Notes: generated by a model not told the origin, from the sequence alone. Shown: positions 34,833 to 44,063, numbered from the stretch's first letter. The stretch is DNA of 64,000 nucleotides from Bacteroidales bacterium (GCA_022865305.1 JALHSP010000101.1:80953-144952); one strand, 5' to 3'. A program made the numbers and translations.

Positions 34833-37800
34833 TTAAAAATCAAGGCTGAAAGATAAATAGAATATTCTGGGTAAAATATAGCTGTTTTCAATACCCCATG
34901 CCCAGTCAGCCCTTACAAAATAACCAAATAACTGTGCTCGTGCTCCTGCTCCGAATCCTGCAACTATTGGCTGCCTGTTCGAATCAAGTATTACTTTTAC
35001 AGGGCCATTTATAATAATTTCATTGTCATAGGCATTATTGCCAGACCAGGGATTTTTTCCGCTCCATGCAGTACCTATATCTCCGAATCCAACCACCTGG
35101 AGGCTGTTCAGGAAGTTTGAGCGAAGAGGGTGACCGGCCAAATACCTCACAATCGGCCATCTTATTTCACTGTTTATGAGAACAAAGCTATTACCATTCC
35201 TTACATTCTGGGTGAATCCTCTCAGATTGGTTGCAAGTGCCTGAAAACCATAATTCATATCCGGGTTGACAGGAATAGTGTTGTCAAACATTGGATATTT
35301 ACTAAAGAGATATCCCATCCAGTTGTCAACACCCCCCAGATAATAGACCAGTTTTGTAGGTCCATATGACGTACTCGCAGCAAACCGGTTAGCCCAGATA
35401 AGCTCTCTGTGAATCCTTGTATATTTTCTGAAATCAGCACCAATAACGATCATATCAGACTTTTTGTAAGTCAGCTCTTTATAATACTCTCCGAATATTT
35501 TAAACCTTGTGCCAAAATAGATATTTGTACTTCTCTTACGTGTATTGTCATATATAATTTCACCCTTCAGGTTAGCCCAGTGGTTCGAAAGGTTTTTGCT
35601 AATTAAAGTAGCCCTTTCGGTAGCCAGATAAACATGCCGGTCGTACCTGTATGCGACTGTTCCTTTAAGTACAAAGACCGGAGTAATTGGTCTGGAATAG
35701 GTAAAATATATATTGTATGTGTGGGTTTTGAAGAGAGTGTCTCCTGCACTGCTGAAGTATGCTTGTCTGTGCAAAATAAATTGCTTATCGAATTTACCCT
35801 TAAGGTTTTCAATACTGACAAGATATTCATTACTGTCAAAATTAAATGAAAATCTGAATCCTCCTGTAATCCTATAATTCTCAAAGAGATCGATAGTCCC
35901 AAACTTGGTAAGAACATTCATTCCAGGATTAAAGTAAGGTGCACCCCCGCTGTAAACCTGGTATGTATTATTAAGAAACGTGAAATCTATCTGATTTGCA
36001 ATGTAGTTATTATAAAAAGAAGTTTGATAAATTCTGATCAGGGGCAGTTCCAGGTAACCGGTATCAAGGTCAATATCCATATAATCCTTTCGCCACAGCT
36101 GTTCAAAGTAGTTTTGCTTTTCTTTTTCAAAAATATAATGATTTATGTCAATAGGTTCGTCCTTAATATAATACTCATAAAGAGGTTTTGTCAGGGTATC
36201 CTGTCTTCTTTTGTCTTCGACTATCAGCCATTGTCTCAATTGCTCTATGCTATCGGCTTTATGAAGAATCTGATCTTTCTCCCTGCGGAATGAAGTTGTG
36301 ACGATCTCATCTTTGGCGATTGGCCTGGAATTACTCAGGAGCCCTTTCCTCAGGAGATACTTCCTTTTGTTGAAGAGAACCTCTCCATAAGTATCAGATC
36401 CGTTAACCACCGACTGATCAAGAATATTCCGGTCATAATTTGTGACAGGTACCGAATTAATAAAATATCTGTAATGAGTGGTTGTGTCTATATAGCTAAT
36501 TGTGCTGTCGAAATTAGCAGTATATCTGTTTAATACACCGTTTGCATTACCGATATAAGCAATTTTGTTCCTGTCTATCCCGGATGGAGAGAACCTGTCT
36601 ATATGCTGCCCTTCAGTGAACCTTGTAAGTATATTGTTCTTTTTCAGGATGTTGTATGTAAAAAGGTCAAATGTAAGTCCGACTTTTTCTAATGGATTCC
36701 CCGTATTTGACAGTGTATCAGAAAGTCTGTTTGATGAAAAGATAATCTCATCTGGAGAGTCTCTCAGAAATGAAGGATGAAGATCATCGGAAACATCCCG
36801 GGTGATCTGTTCATTGGTGCCTGATGCAATAGTATGGATATAAAGATCCGTATTACCATCTTTAACAGCAGAAAAGACAAGACGAGATCCTTCAGGTGAG
36901 TAAGAAAAATCGAGAATTTTGTCAAAATAAAGAAGATTTCTTTCTTCAGTCGATTTCTCATTTACCCTGTAGAAATACATCACAAGTCTGGCCTTCTCGT
37001 CATTAATAAAAGTTAAGATTTTTCCACTCGGATGCCAGGCTATTGCAGGATAAGTATTATCAGTTACTTGTTCAAATTTGGGTTCAATACTGAAAATAGT
37101 CTTCAGTTTGCCTGTTGTCTGATTATAAAGCCTGATCTTCTTCCTTCCCCAGTCATTTGTCACATATGCAATATATTGGCCATCAGGACTGACTCTGACC
37201 TGCTGGAATATCTGTTCTTTCTTTGATTTACGGATAGTGTTTTCGTCAATGCCGGGTTGATTTTTGTCACTCGAAAATTCATCCAGATAAAATGCTTTCC
37301 ATTCCTTAAGAATATCTTTAAGTTCCTGCCCCATTACATAAAGGAATCCGTCATTGACATTTTTGTAAATCTTGGTTAGATAAATAATATTAGGGATTAA
37401 TGCATCTCCGTATTTTTTCCCGAGGAACCTCCAGAAAGACTGACCTGCATATTTGGCATCATCGTATTCAAGATGGTTTATGTTTTTGTATTTCCCTGAT
37501 CTGAATCCGTCTTTGACCCTGTTTTCTGCATCGTAATCCCAGCCGTATCCGACATAATTTATCAGTCCTTTGAGATACCAGTCAGGCATATATATAAGTG
37601 AAGAACTCGATATCCGGTCCCTGATATCGGCATTATACAGCATTTCATTGATTATCACTTCAGTAATTGATGCAGCTATTTGTTTCTGATAAGCCACATG
37701 GTCTCCTTCATAATACAGCATCACCTTGTTCTTTATTATTCTGCTGAAGCCGCCGGTATTATAGGTTTCTTCCTCAAAAGTGATGAGGTCAATATTGGAT

Positions 37801-38123
37801 TGTTTGTATTCTGCATTTTTATTATAAATGATGAAGATCAGTCTTTTCTCGAGGGTGTAGTCGAAAAAATCCTCGATCTCTTCAAGCTTTTTCATTGCAT
37901 AATCTGCAGTATACTGGGCCAGATCACGACCATATTCATTAAAATAACAATCGAAATCCTCAAACCTGTAATATGACCAGTAATAATCAAAGTACTGAAC
38001 TTTGTTTTTACCGAACGTCATCTGATGTCCATTATAAAACTGGCCATTTGCATTTAAATATGAAATACAAGCTATAATTAAGATTATCAGTCTATTGACT
38101 TTTCTCATCCTCTGAATCCTCAT
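34833..38123 (-). CDS. TolB-like propeller fused to an outer membrane barrel
   Basis: The 1096-residue protein has a signal peptide (about 1-27) and a helical peptidase-MA-like N-terminal region (about 40-290; EDFDCYFNEYGRDLAQYTAD). A WD40/PD40 beta-propeller follows (about 300-560), with repeated RVSPDGQYIAYVTNDWG, YPAIAWHPSG, FSYSPEGSRLVFSA and DLHPSFLRDSPDEIIFSSNR units. A C-terminal Omp85/surface-antigen-type barrel (about 700-1096) includes NSFVLINSEIRWPI and ends YLSFSLDF, with the terminal Phe of barrel proteins. Thus a TolB-like periplasmic propeller and a barrel sit in one chain. A role in outer membrane insertion or secretion is inferred, not shown. No HExxH motif was seen in the N-terminal domain. 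Confidence 0.85.
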   Translation of the reverse strand: MRIQRMRKVNRLIILIIACISYLNANGQFYNGHQMTFGKNKVQYFDYYWSYYRFEDFDCYFNEYGRDLAQYTADYAMKKLEEIEDFFDYTLEKRLIFIIYNKNAEYKQSNIDLITFEEETYNTGGFSRIIKNKVMLYYEGDHVAYQKQIAASITEVIINEMLYNADIRDRISSSSLIYMPDWYLKGLINYVGYGWDYDAENRVKDGFRSGKYKNINHLEYDDAKYAGQSFWRFLGKKYGDALIPNIIYLTKIYKNVNDGFLYVMGQELKDILKEWKAFYLDEFSSDKNQPGIDENTIRKSKKEQIFQQVRVSPDGQYIAYVTNDWGRKKIRLYNQTTGKLKTIFSIEPKFEQVTDNTYPAIAWHPSGKILTFINDEKARLVMYFYRVNEKSTEERNLLYFDKILDFSYSPEGSRLVFSAVKDGNTDLYIHTIASGTNEQITRDVSDDLHPSFLRDSPDEIIFSSNRLSDTLSNTGNPLEKVGLTFDLFTYNILKKNNILTRFTEGQHIDRFSPSGIDRNKIAYIGNANGVLNRYTANFDSTISYIDTTTHYRYFINSVPVTNYDRNILDQSVVNGSDTYGEVLFNKRKYLLRKGLLSNSRPIAKDEIVTTSFRREKDQILHKADSIEQLRQWLIVEDKRRQDTLTKPLYEYYIKDEPIDINHYIFEKEKQNYFEQLWRKDYMDIDLDTGYLELPLIRIYQTSFYNNYIANQIDFTFLNNTYQVYSGGAPYFNPGMNVLTKFGTIDLFENYRITGGFRFSFNFDSNEYLVSIENLKGKFDKQFILHRQAYFSSAGDTLFKTHTYNIYFTYSRPITPVFVLKGTVAYRYDRHVYLATERATLISKNLSNHWANLKGEIIYDNTRKRSTNIYFGTRFKIFGEYYKELTYKKSDMIVIGADFRKYTRIHRELIWANRFAASTSYGPTKLVYYLGGVDNWMGYLFSKYPMFDNTIPVNPDMNYGFQALATNLRGFTQNVRNGNSFVLINSEIRWPIVRYLAGHPLRSNFLNSLQVVGFGDIGTAWSGKNPWSGNNAYDNEIIINGPVKVILDSNRQPIVAGFGAGARAQLFGYFVRADWAWGIENSYILPRIFYLSFSLDF

Positions 38124-38389
38124 GAGATTAACCAGATTTCTACTTTACAAATTCTGTTCCAAATAATCCGGTTTAATTAACAAAACTAATGATATTATGT
38201 TTTAAAATAACTAAAAAGACTAAACTTTATTATTTTTGTTCGACATTTGGCTATTTAGCTTTCCGGTATGATTTTTGTTTTGTACCATGCAACCAAATCA
38301 ACGCCGGAGGTGTTATTATATTGAACCGGTCAAATCCCGGCTGATAATTTGGATATTTACAATTAAATAAATGTTTAATTAATAATAAT
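38124..38389. other. 266-nt divergent intergenic region
   Basis: It holds A/T-rich sequence and a -7-like box TATTTTTG (38231-38238, plus strand), which would give a leader of about 140 nt before the DUF1573 start. A GC-richer patch at 38310-38345 contains short dyads (CCGG, ACCGGT). No RNA gene or riboswitch that I recognise is present. Confidence 0.4.
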
Positions 38390-39481
38390 ATGAAAAGGGT
38401 ATTGTTCTTTATTTCATTGGTTTTTGTATGTACAGGTTTAATAGCACAACCGGTAATGAAGCTTTCTTCAGCAGATCATGATTTTGGAAAGTTCAGAGAA
38501 GAAGACGGCGTGCAGTCCTTTGACTTCTTTGTAACGAACTCCGGGAATTCTCCCCTGGTTATTCAGAACATAGTTACATCATGTGGCTGTACGACACCTG
38601 AATGGACAAAACAACCGATTCCTGCAGGCGGCAAAGGAAAGATTACTGCAAAATATGATCCGAAGAACCGTCCCGGAGCATTTCAAAAAACTCTGTCGGT
38701 CTATACAAATTCAAAACCTGAAGTTGTTGTTCTTGTTATAAAAGGTGAAGTTATTCCGCGGGAAAAAACCGTAGAGGAGTTATATATATTTCCAGTCGGG
38801 CCAGTAAGGTTTGAGAGTAATCACCTTGCATTTACCAATATTAAGAAGAACGAGAAGAAAATCAAGGTTATGCAGCTTATCAATACTTCGAAGGAACCTG
38901 TTAAGGTTGAATTTGATGTACTTCCTCCACATCTGGGCTTAAAGATAAGTCCGGAAACTCTGAAACCCGGGCAGAAAGGGCTTGTGGAAGGAACTTATGA
39001 TGCAACCAAAAATCCAGGATGGGGAAATACAAGCGATATGGTGAAAATAAAGATTAATGGGGCTGTTCAGCAAAATGTTTATTATTATGTATCTGCAAAT
39101 CTTGTCGAGGATTTTTCATCTCTTTCCAAAGAAGATCTTGCAAATGCACCTGTCTTCAAGCTCGTTACTTCTACCGTTGATCTTGGGAAAATTCCCGGTT
39201 CAACCTCAAAAGATGTTGAGTTCACATTCACCAATGAGGGGAAAAATGACCTTATAATCAGGTATGTCAGGTCTACCTGCGGCTGTACTGCAGTTCAGCA
39301 GGGTCCGCAGGGTAAAGGCATTAAGCAGGGTGAATCCAGCGCCATCAAGGCAACTTTCAATTCAGGTGGCTATAAGGGAAAAGTAACCAAGGCAATTTAT
39401 GTATATACCAACGATCCCAAAAATTCTGAAGTTGTACTGATGCTGAATGCAGAAGTTGAACAGTCCGGGATTGCACAATAG
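38390..39481 (+). CDS. Secreted protein with two DUF1573 domains
   Basis: The 363-residue protein has a signal peptide ending GLIAQ (about 20), then two DUF1573 Ig-like domains at about 22-125 (TSCGCTTPEW) and 255-360 (RSTCGCTAVQQG), the paired cysteines being the family signature. The middle part has a related beta fold (PVKVEFDVLPPHLGLKISPE) with no CGC motif. DUF1573 is common in Bacteroidetes and Planctomycetes periplasmic proteins, and its role is unknown. It is followed by a strong terminator. Confidence 0.88.
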   Translation: MKRVLFFISLVFVCTGLIAQPVMKLSSADHDFGKFREEDGVQSFDFFVTNSGNSPLVIQNIVTSCGCTTPEWTKQPIPAGGKGKITAKYDPKNRPGAFQKTLSVYTNSKPEVVVLVIKGEVIPREKTVEELYIFPVGPVRFESNHLAFTNIKKNEKKIKVMQLINTSKEPVKVEFDVLPPHLGLKISPETLKPGQKGLVEGTYDATKNPGWGNTSDMVKIKINGAVQQNVYYYVSANLVEDFSSLSKEDLANAPVFKLVTSTVDLGKIPGSTSKDVEFTFTNEGKNDLIIRYVRSTCGCTAVQQGPQGKGIKQGESSAIKATFNSGGYKGKVTKAIYVYTNDPKNSEVVLMLNAEVEQSGIAQ

Positions 39482-39513
39482 ACTCTGCTGAGCACAAACT
39501 ATATTTATTTTTT

Positions 39514-39556
39514 GAAAGGGTGTCGGTCAACTATCTGGCACCCTTTTGTTATTTTT
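39514..39556 (+). terminator. Terminator after the DUF1573 gene
   Basis: Stem AAAGGGTGTC (39515-39524) with GGCACCCTTT (39537-39546), one G-U pair, followed by a T-run to 39556. Confidence 0.85.
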
Positions 39557-39557
39557 G
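39550..39557 (+). promoter_or_regulatory. -7 box of meaB
   Basis: TATTTTTG fits TAnnTTTG and lies inside the T-run of the preceding terminator, 17 nt before the meaB ATG, giving a very short leader. Confidence 0.4.
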
Positions 39558-39574
39558 CATCAACATAATTAGGG

Positions 39575-40663
39575 ATGGAAGAAAAAAAGAAACATAAAAA
39601 TACCCTGACTGTTCAGAAAGGAATACCACAGCCTCCGAGTATAAATCCCGAGGTGCTTAGCGGTACAGGCAGGAAAAAAAGAAAAAGATATTCGGTGGAT
39701 GAGTATGTTTCAGGCATAATTTCAGGAAACAGGACCCTCTTAAGCAGGGCTATCACTTTGGCAGAGAGCTCTTTACCCGAACATTACGATGTTATTCAGG
39801 CCATTATCGAAAAGTGTCTGCCCTACAGTGCCAAGTCTGTCAGGATAGGCATTACAGGTGTCCCGGGAGCCGGGAAGAGTACCTTTATTGAAACCTTTGG
39901 ATTGAATATTACCAGTGAAGGAAAGAAACTAGCCGTTCTGGCAGTTGATCCGAGCAGCAAGCATTCAAAGGGAAGCATACTTGGTGATAAGACAAGGATG
40001 GAGAAACTGAGTGCTCATCCTGGTGCTTTTATACGGCCATCCCCGGCAGCAGGGACTCTTGGCGGTGTAGCCCGGAAAACAAGAGAAACTATTATTCTGT
40101 GTGAAGCAGCTGGCTTTGATACAATACTTGTTGAGACAGTGGGTGTTGGGCAATCCGAAACAGCTGTTCATTCAATGGTCGATTTTTTTCTTCTTCTTAT
40201 GCTTGCAGGAGCAGGAGACGAGCTGCAAGGTATAAAACGGGGAATAATGGAAATGGCCGATGCTGTTGCGATAACCAAAGCTGATGGTCAGAATAAGCCA
40301 GCTGCAGAAAGGGCAAAGGTTTTGTATCAGAATGCCATCAATTTGTTTCCGGTACCACCTTCCGGGTGGAAAACGGATGTCCTGACATGCTCGGCTCTGG
40401 AAAATACCGGCATCAAAAAATTATGGGAACACATCATGAATTATATTGCATTTACCAGGCAGAGCGGTTATTTTGATGAACGCAGGAAGCAACAGGCAAT
40501 CATCAGAATGCATGATACAATCATTGATTATCTGACTAATTCATTTTATAGTGACAAAGATGTAAAGTCGATGAGACAACATCTTGAGCAGCAATTATAT
40601 GAAGGCAAAATAACCTCATTTAAGGCTGCTGTCAGTTTAATTGACAAATACCTTAAAAAGTAA
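39575..40663 (+). CDS. meaB: Methylmalonyl-CoA mutase-associated GTPase MeaB
   Basis: The 362-residue G3E-family GTPase guards methylmalonyl-CoA mutase: it gates insertion of adenosylcobalamin and helps remove damaged cofactor. The P-loop GITGVPGAGKSTFIE lies near residue 91, then LAVDPSSKHSKGSILGDKTR, ETVGVGQSE (switch region) and AITKADGQN (base recognition). The N-terminal 40 residues are basic and low in complexity, and may be flexible. The mutase subunits (mutA/mutB) are not in the window. The carboxylase pair at 18280-20175 would share the pathway. Confidence 0.95.
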   Translation: MEEKKKHKNTLTVQKGIPQPPSINPEVLSGTGRKKRKRYSVDEYVSGIISGNRTLLSRAITLAESSLPEHYDVIQAIIEKCLPYSAKSVRIGITGVPGAGKSTFIETFGLNITSEGKKLAVLAVDPSSKHSKGSILGDKTRMEKLSAHPGAFIRPSPAAGTLGGVARKTRETIILCEAAGFDTILVETVGVGQSETAVHSMVDFFLLLMLAGAGDELQGIKRGIMEMADAVAITKADGQNKPAAERAKVLYQNAINLFPVPPSGWKTDVLTCSALENTGIKKLWEHIMNYIAFTRQSGYFDERRKQQAIIRMHDTIIDYLTNSFYSDKDVKSMRQHLEQQLYEGKITSFKAAVSLIDKYLKK

Positions 40664-40683
40664 ACGGAATTTACATTAATTCA

Positions 40684-40691
40684 TATCTTTG
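40684..40691 (+). promoter_or_regulatory. -7 box of the TlpA-like gene
   Basis: TATCTTTG is a perfect TAnnTTTG match, 47 nt before the ATG at 40739. Confidence 0.5.
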
Positions 40692-40738
40692 TGCGCAGTG
40701 AAAAATTATAACTAAGTTAATATTCAAATCCGGGTAAT

Positions 40739-41836
40739 ATGAAAAGAATCATTTATTTAATTTTTGTTGCAGCTTTATTTTCTTCCTGTTCATCAGAACC
40801 ACATTTTGTTGTAAAAGGGAAGATTGATGAATCAGATAGTGTTAAGTTTCTCCTGATGAAACGAGAAGCAGGCAGGTATGTAATCATTGATTCGGCAGTT
40901 TCAAAAAAAGGCAATTTTAAAATGACCGGGACCATCGAATTTCCGGATATGGTGCAACTGATAGCCGTAAACAGAGAGAACAGGACATCATTCTACCTTG
41001 AAAATTCCAGGATCACTATTACGGGGAAACTCGATTCACTTTTTAATGCAAAGATTACCGGATCTAAAACACAGGATGAGTACAGATATATAATTGATAC
41101 CAGAAAACCTTTAAGCGAGAAATATTCAGATTTATACTTACAATATCAGACTGCCAGCCAGGTTCGGGATACTGCAAAAGTAGCCCAGCTAGAAAATGAG
41201 ATTGAATCTGTCATGAAAGAAATGATTGCATTACAGAAAGATTTTATAAAGAACAATCCTGCTTCCTTTTTAGCTCCAACACTTTTAAACGACTTCAGCT
41301 ACGAAATGGAAGCAGAGGAAATTGAAGCAGCTCTTAATGCAATGGATACCAATGTTGCCAAAATTCCTCTGGTAAAAGAAATGAAGGATAGAGTTGCAAG
41401 ATTAAAGACTGTTTCAGTAGGACAAAAGGCACCTGACTTCACCCTGAATAATGTTGATGGTAATCCGGTTGCTCTTTCTTCAAAGGTAGGTTCAAAGATA
41501 CTGCTGATCGATTTTTGGGCTGCATGGTGCAATCCATGCCGCCAGGAGAATCCAAATATTGTAAAAGTATATAATGAATTTCACAAGAAAGGATTTGATG
41601 TCTTGGGTGTATCACTTGACAGCAATAAAGAAGCATGGATTAAAGCTATAGCAAATGACAAACTGAGCTGGACACAAGTTACCGACCTTGAACAATATGA
41701 AAGTTCAGCTGCAAAATTATATGCTGTAGATGCAATTCCCTCTAATTTTCTTCTGGATGAAACCGGAACAATAATTGCCAGAAATGTCAGAGGCCAGGCT
41801 TTGTATGATAAAGTTAATGGGGTGCTCGGAAAATAG
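40739..41836 (+). CDS. TlpA-like thiol-disulfide oxidoreductase lipoprotein with DUF4369
   Basis: The 365-residue protein has a lipobox (FSSC, Cys17), an N-terminal DUF4369 beta-sandwich (about 20-110), a helical linker (about 115-215) and a C-terminal thioredoxin domain (about 225-365) with the active site WAAWCNPCRQEN near residue 262 and the cis-proline in DAIPSNFLLD. It should exchange disulfides in the periplasm, attached to a membrane. This architecture is very common in Bacteroidetes. It is convergent with the response regulator 9 nt away. Confidence 0.92.
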   Translation: MKRIIYLIFVAALFSSCSSEPHFVVKGKIDESDSVKFLLMKREAGRYVIIDSAVSKKGNFKMTGTIEFPDMVQLIAVNRENRTSFYLENSRITITGKLDSLFNAKITGSKTQDEYRYIIDTRKPLSEKYSDLYLQYQTASQVRDTAKVAQLENEIESVMKEMIALQKDFIKNNPASFLAPTLLNDFSYEMEAEEIEAALNAMDTNVAKIPLVKEMKDRVARLKTVSVGQKAPDFTLNNVDGNPVALSSKVGSKILLIDFWAAWCNPCRQENPNIVKVYNEFHKKGFDVLGVSLDSNKEAWIKAIANDKLSWTQVTDLEQYESSAAKLYAVDAIPSNFLLDETGTIIARNVRGQALYDKVNGVLGK

Positions 41837-41844
41837 TTACACAA

Positions 41845-42534
41845 TTACTGATTCTGCTCTTCTTTATTGATTTCCTCAAGGATAAAGCCTGTCCCCCTCA
41901 CGGTCCTTATATCAATATTTTTATCTTCTGAGATATACTTCCGTAAACGGCTGATAAAAACATCCATGCTTCTTCCAAGGAAATAATCATCCTCCCCCCA
42001 TATCTCGGTCAGGATGTCTTCCCTTGCAAGTATTTTGTTTTTGTTGAGGATAAAATATTTTAACAACTGTGCCTCCTTCAGGGTCAGCTTTTCCTTTGTA
42101 TTCCCTGAAATTAGCTCGAGAGTGTTGAATTTCAGAACGGTTGATGAAATCTTAAATTCATCATTCACCGATGAATATGCTCTTTTCAGAATGTTATTTA
42201 TCCTGAGAATCAGGACCTCCGGATCAAATGGTTTTGTAATATAATCATCTGCCCCGATTTTCAATCCCCTTACAATGTCTTCCTTGAGACTTTTTGCAGT
42301 AAGGAAAATAAGAGGAACATCAGGTTGTGCTTTTTTTATTTTCTCCCCGAGTGTAAATCCGTCCATCTCTGGCATCATTACATCAAGGACGCAGATATCC
42401 GGTTTATCCTGGTTAAATAATTCCCAGGCTTCTTTACCATCACGGGCGAGTGTTACTTCAAAACCGCTGATTGTAACATACTGGGACAATATATTTCCGA
42501 AATCCCTGTCATCTTCAGCCAATAGAACTTTCAT
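41845..42534 (-). CDS. OmpR-family response regulator
   Basis: The 229-residue regulator has a receiver domain (1-120) with the phospho-acceptor Asp51 in VLDVMMPEMDG, the acidic pair EDD at 7-9 and Lys in FLTAK near 101. The winged-helix DNA-binding domain lies at about 130-224 (LTLKEAQLLKYFILNKNKIL, DVFISRLRKYI, IDIRTVRGTGFIL). It is encoded 15 nt after its kinase. It resembles the Bacteroides RprY regulator, but I cannot claim orthology from sequence memory alone. A candidate operator for this regulator is at 44007. Confidence 0.93.
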   Translation of the reverse strand: MKVLLAEDDRDFGNILSQYVTISGFEVTLARDGKEAWELFNQDKPDICVLDVMMPEMDGFTLGEKIKKAQPDVPLIFLTAKSLKEDIVRGLKIGADDYITKPFDPEVLILRINNILKRAYSSVNDEFKISSTVLKFNTLELISGNTKEKLTLKEAQLLKYFILNKNKILAREDILTEIWGEDDYFLGRSMDVFISRLRKYISEDKNIDIRTVRGTGFILEEINKEEQNQ

Positions 42535-42549
42535 AATCCTGAAAATTTT

Positions 42550-43941
42550 TTAATAAGGAATTGTTATTGTAAAGATACTACCTTTTCCCGGTTTACTGCT
42601 AACTGTCACATCTCCGCCGTGAGCTTCAGCAATTCTTTTAACATAATAAAGCCCCAGTCCAAGTCCTTTGTATTTATGAATATTGCCTGATGAAGCACGG
42701 TAGAATTTATCAAAGATATGTTTCTGGTCTGTTTTGCTGATCCCTATCCCGTTATCGGCAATCTTAATACAGATATTGTTATTCTCAGCAAGACCTTCAA
42801 TATTTATAGCAGGCTCTTTATCAGAATATTTAACTGCATTCGAGAGAAGGTTATTTATCATAGTGGTAAAATATACAAGATCAAGATCCACCTTAGCCCC
42901 GTTGAAATTATATTTTTCTGTAAGTGCGGCACAGTTACCACAGCCAGATCTGAAACTGTCAACTATATCATTCATTATCTCATCAATTCCAATAGATTTC
43001 TTATCAAGCTGAAACTGTGTTCTTTCCCACATGCTTATCTCGAGTATCATGTTAATAAGCTGATTCAGATGGATACTCTGCTTACCGATAAGTTTTGCAG
43101 TTTCAAGAATTTTTTCCTGGTTGGTCCTTATTTGCTCCATTTCAAGTGTCTTCCCCGCCACAGTTATGGTCGACAATGGTGTCTTCAGCTCATGGGTCAT
43201 ATTATTAATAAAGTCTGTTTTGAGATTTGACAATCTTTTTTCTTCCATAAGGTTACGGTAAGTGATCAGAAAGATTACTACCACTACAACTATGCTGAAG
43301 AGGCTCATTCCCAACGATGCAGCTGTTTCCTTAAGGATCATTCTCCGTTTATCGGAAAAGTCTATGTAGTACTCAAAACTCAAACTATAATAATTATCAT
43401 CAAGGCGAAACCAGTTAACCATGATGCTCGATTTTATTCCTTTTAAAGAAGTTGTCATCGGTTCCCGTCCTGGCGGCCGCCGATTACGGGAGAATTCACT
43501 CTGGTAAATATTCAGAGTGTCCTCTCCTATAAGTTCAAGGTTCGTGATTTCGATCCTGTGATTGAAGTCTTTCTCAAATCCCTGGTTTTCAAAATAGGTT
43601 GAAAGATATGCGGAAAAATCCTGTTCATCATTTAATACTTTGGAGAAGCTTTTTAAGATCTCGTTCCTTACAGCAGGCAGTTTCTGAATATCTTTTTTAA
43701 TTCTCGGAATTTCTTTTACAACCGAATCTGAATACCAGTTCAGGAGATACCGGACTGTGTCAAAACCCATTGTTCTTTGACCCCGTAAAGACCCTGCTGC
43801 TTCCTGCGACAGTGTCTTGTACCTGAGCCATAACATCTCATCTTTTTGCTGCCAGACTCCCCTGATAATAATTACCTGCGCAGTGATCAGGATGATGATG
43901 GAAATTATACCAAGCAACAGAATGGTATTCCTTTTTTTCAT
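42550..43941 (-). CDS. Sensor histidine kinase
   Basis: The 463-residue kinase has two membrane helices (about 5-25 and 212-232) enclosing a periplasmic sensor of about 185 residues that I do not recognise. The dimerisation domain has the phospho-His in NNMTHELKTPLSTI near residue 250, and the ATPase has NLLSNAVKYS (N box), IADNGIGI (G1) and GLGLGLYYVK (G2). I chose ATG 43941: the in-frame TTG at 43962 overlaps a -7 promoter box (43960-43967), so it cannot be translated from that transcript. It forms an operon with the response regulator. Confidence 0.93.
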   Translation of the reverse strand: MKKRNTILLLGIISIIILITAQVIIIRGVWQQKDEMLWLRYKTLSQEAAGSLRGQRTMGFDTVRYLLNWYSDSVVKEIPRIKKDIQKLPAVRNEILKSFSKVLNDEQDFSAYLSTYFENQGFEKDFNHRIEITNLELIGEDTLNIYQSEFSRNRRPPGREPMTTSLKGIKSSIMVNWFRLDDNYYSLSFEYYIDFSDKRRMILKETAASLGMSLFSIVVVVVIFLITYRNLMEEKRLSNLKTDFINNMTHELKTPLSTITVAGKTLEMEQIRTNQEKILETAKLIGKQSIHLNQLINMILEISMWERTQFQLDKKSIGIDEIMNDIVDSFRSGCGNCAALTEKYNFNGAKVDLDLVYFTTMINNLLSNAVKYSDKEPAINIEGLAENNNICIKIADNGIGISKTDQKHIFDKFYRASSGNIHKYKGLGLGLYYVKRIAEAHGGDVTVSSKPGKGSIFTITIPY

Positions 43942-43959
43942 ATCTTTCAGTTTGCTTTT

Positions 43960-43967
43960 CAAATGTA
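43960..43967 (-). promoter_or_regulatory. -7 box of the two-component operon
   Basis: TACATTTG on the minus strand fits TAnnTTTG and lies 18 nt before the kinase ATG at 43941. Confidence 0.5.
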
Positions 43968-44006
43968 TTCATTTTTTATTAAAAGGTCAGTTAGCCCAAC
44001 CAAACA

Positions 44007-44033
44007 TTAACCCTGCGTTAACCCTGTATTAAC
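44007..44033 (+). promoter_or_regulatory. Three TTAAC direct repeats, 11-bp period (candidate operator)
   Basis: TTAAC occurs at 44007-44011, 44018-44022 and 44029-44033, exactly one helical turn apart, with CCCTG following the first two copies. This is the layout expected for OmpR/PhoB-type regulators that bind as tandem dimers. It sits about 22 nt upstream of the -7 box of the gene at 44092 and about 40 nt upstream of that of the kinase. Confidence 0.6.
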
Positions 44034-44055
44034 AAAAAAATGGCATTTCGGGCAT

Positions 44056-44063
44056 TATCTTTG
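44056..44063 (+). promoter_or_regulatory. -7 box of the coiled-coil secreted protein
   Basis: TATCTTTG fits TAnnTTTG and lies 28 nt before the ATG at 44092. The TTAAC repeats cover its -33 region. Confidence 0.55.

Noticed and set aside
38124..38389. Riboswitch in the long DUF1573 leader
   Set aside because: No known aptamer core was recognised, and the downstream gene gives no metabolite clue.
42718..43230. 170-residue plus-strand frame inside the histidine kinase
   Set aside because: It has no coding features and overlaps strongly conserved kinase motifs on the other strand.
41845..43941. Naming the two-component system rprXY
   Set aside because: General likeness to the Bacteroides pair is not enough for orthology without an alignment.
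43942..43962. TTG start adding seven residues to the histidine kinase
   Set aside because: The codon overlaps the promoter -7 box TACATTTG, so the ATG at 43941 is preferred.
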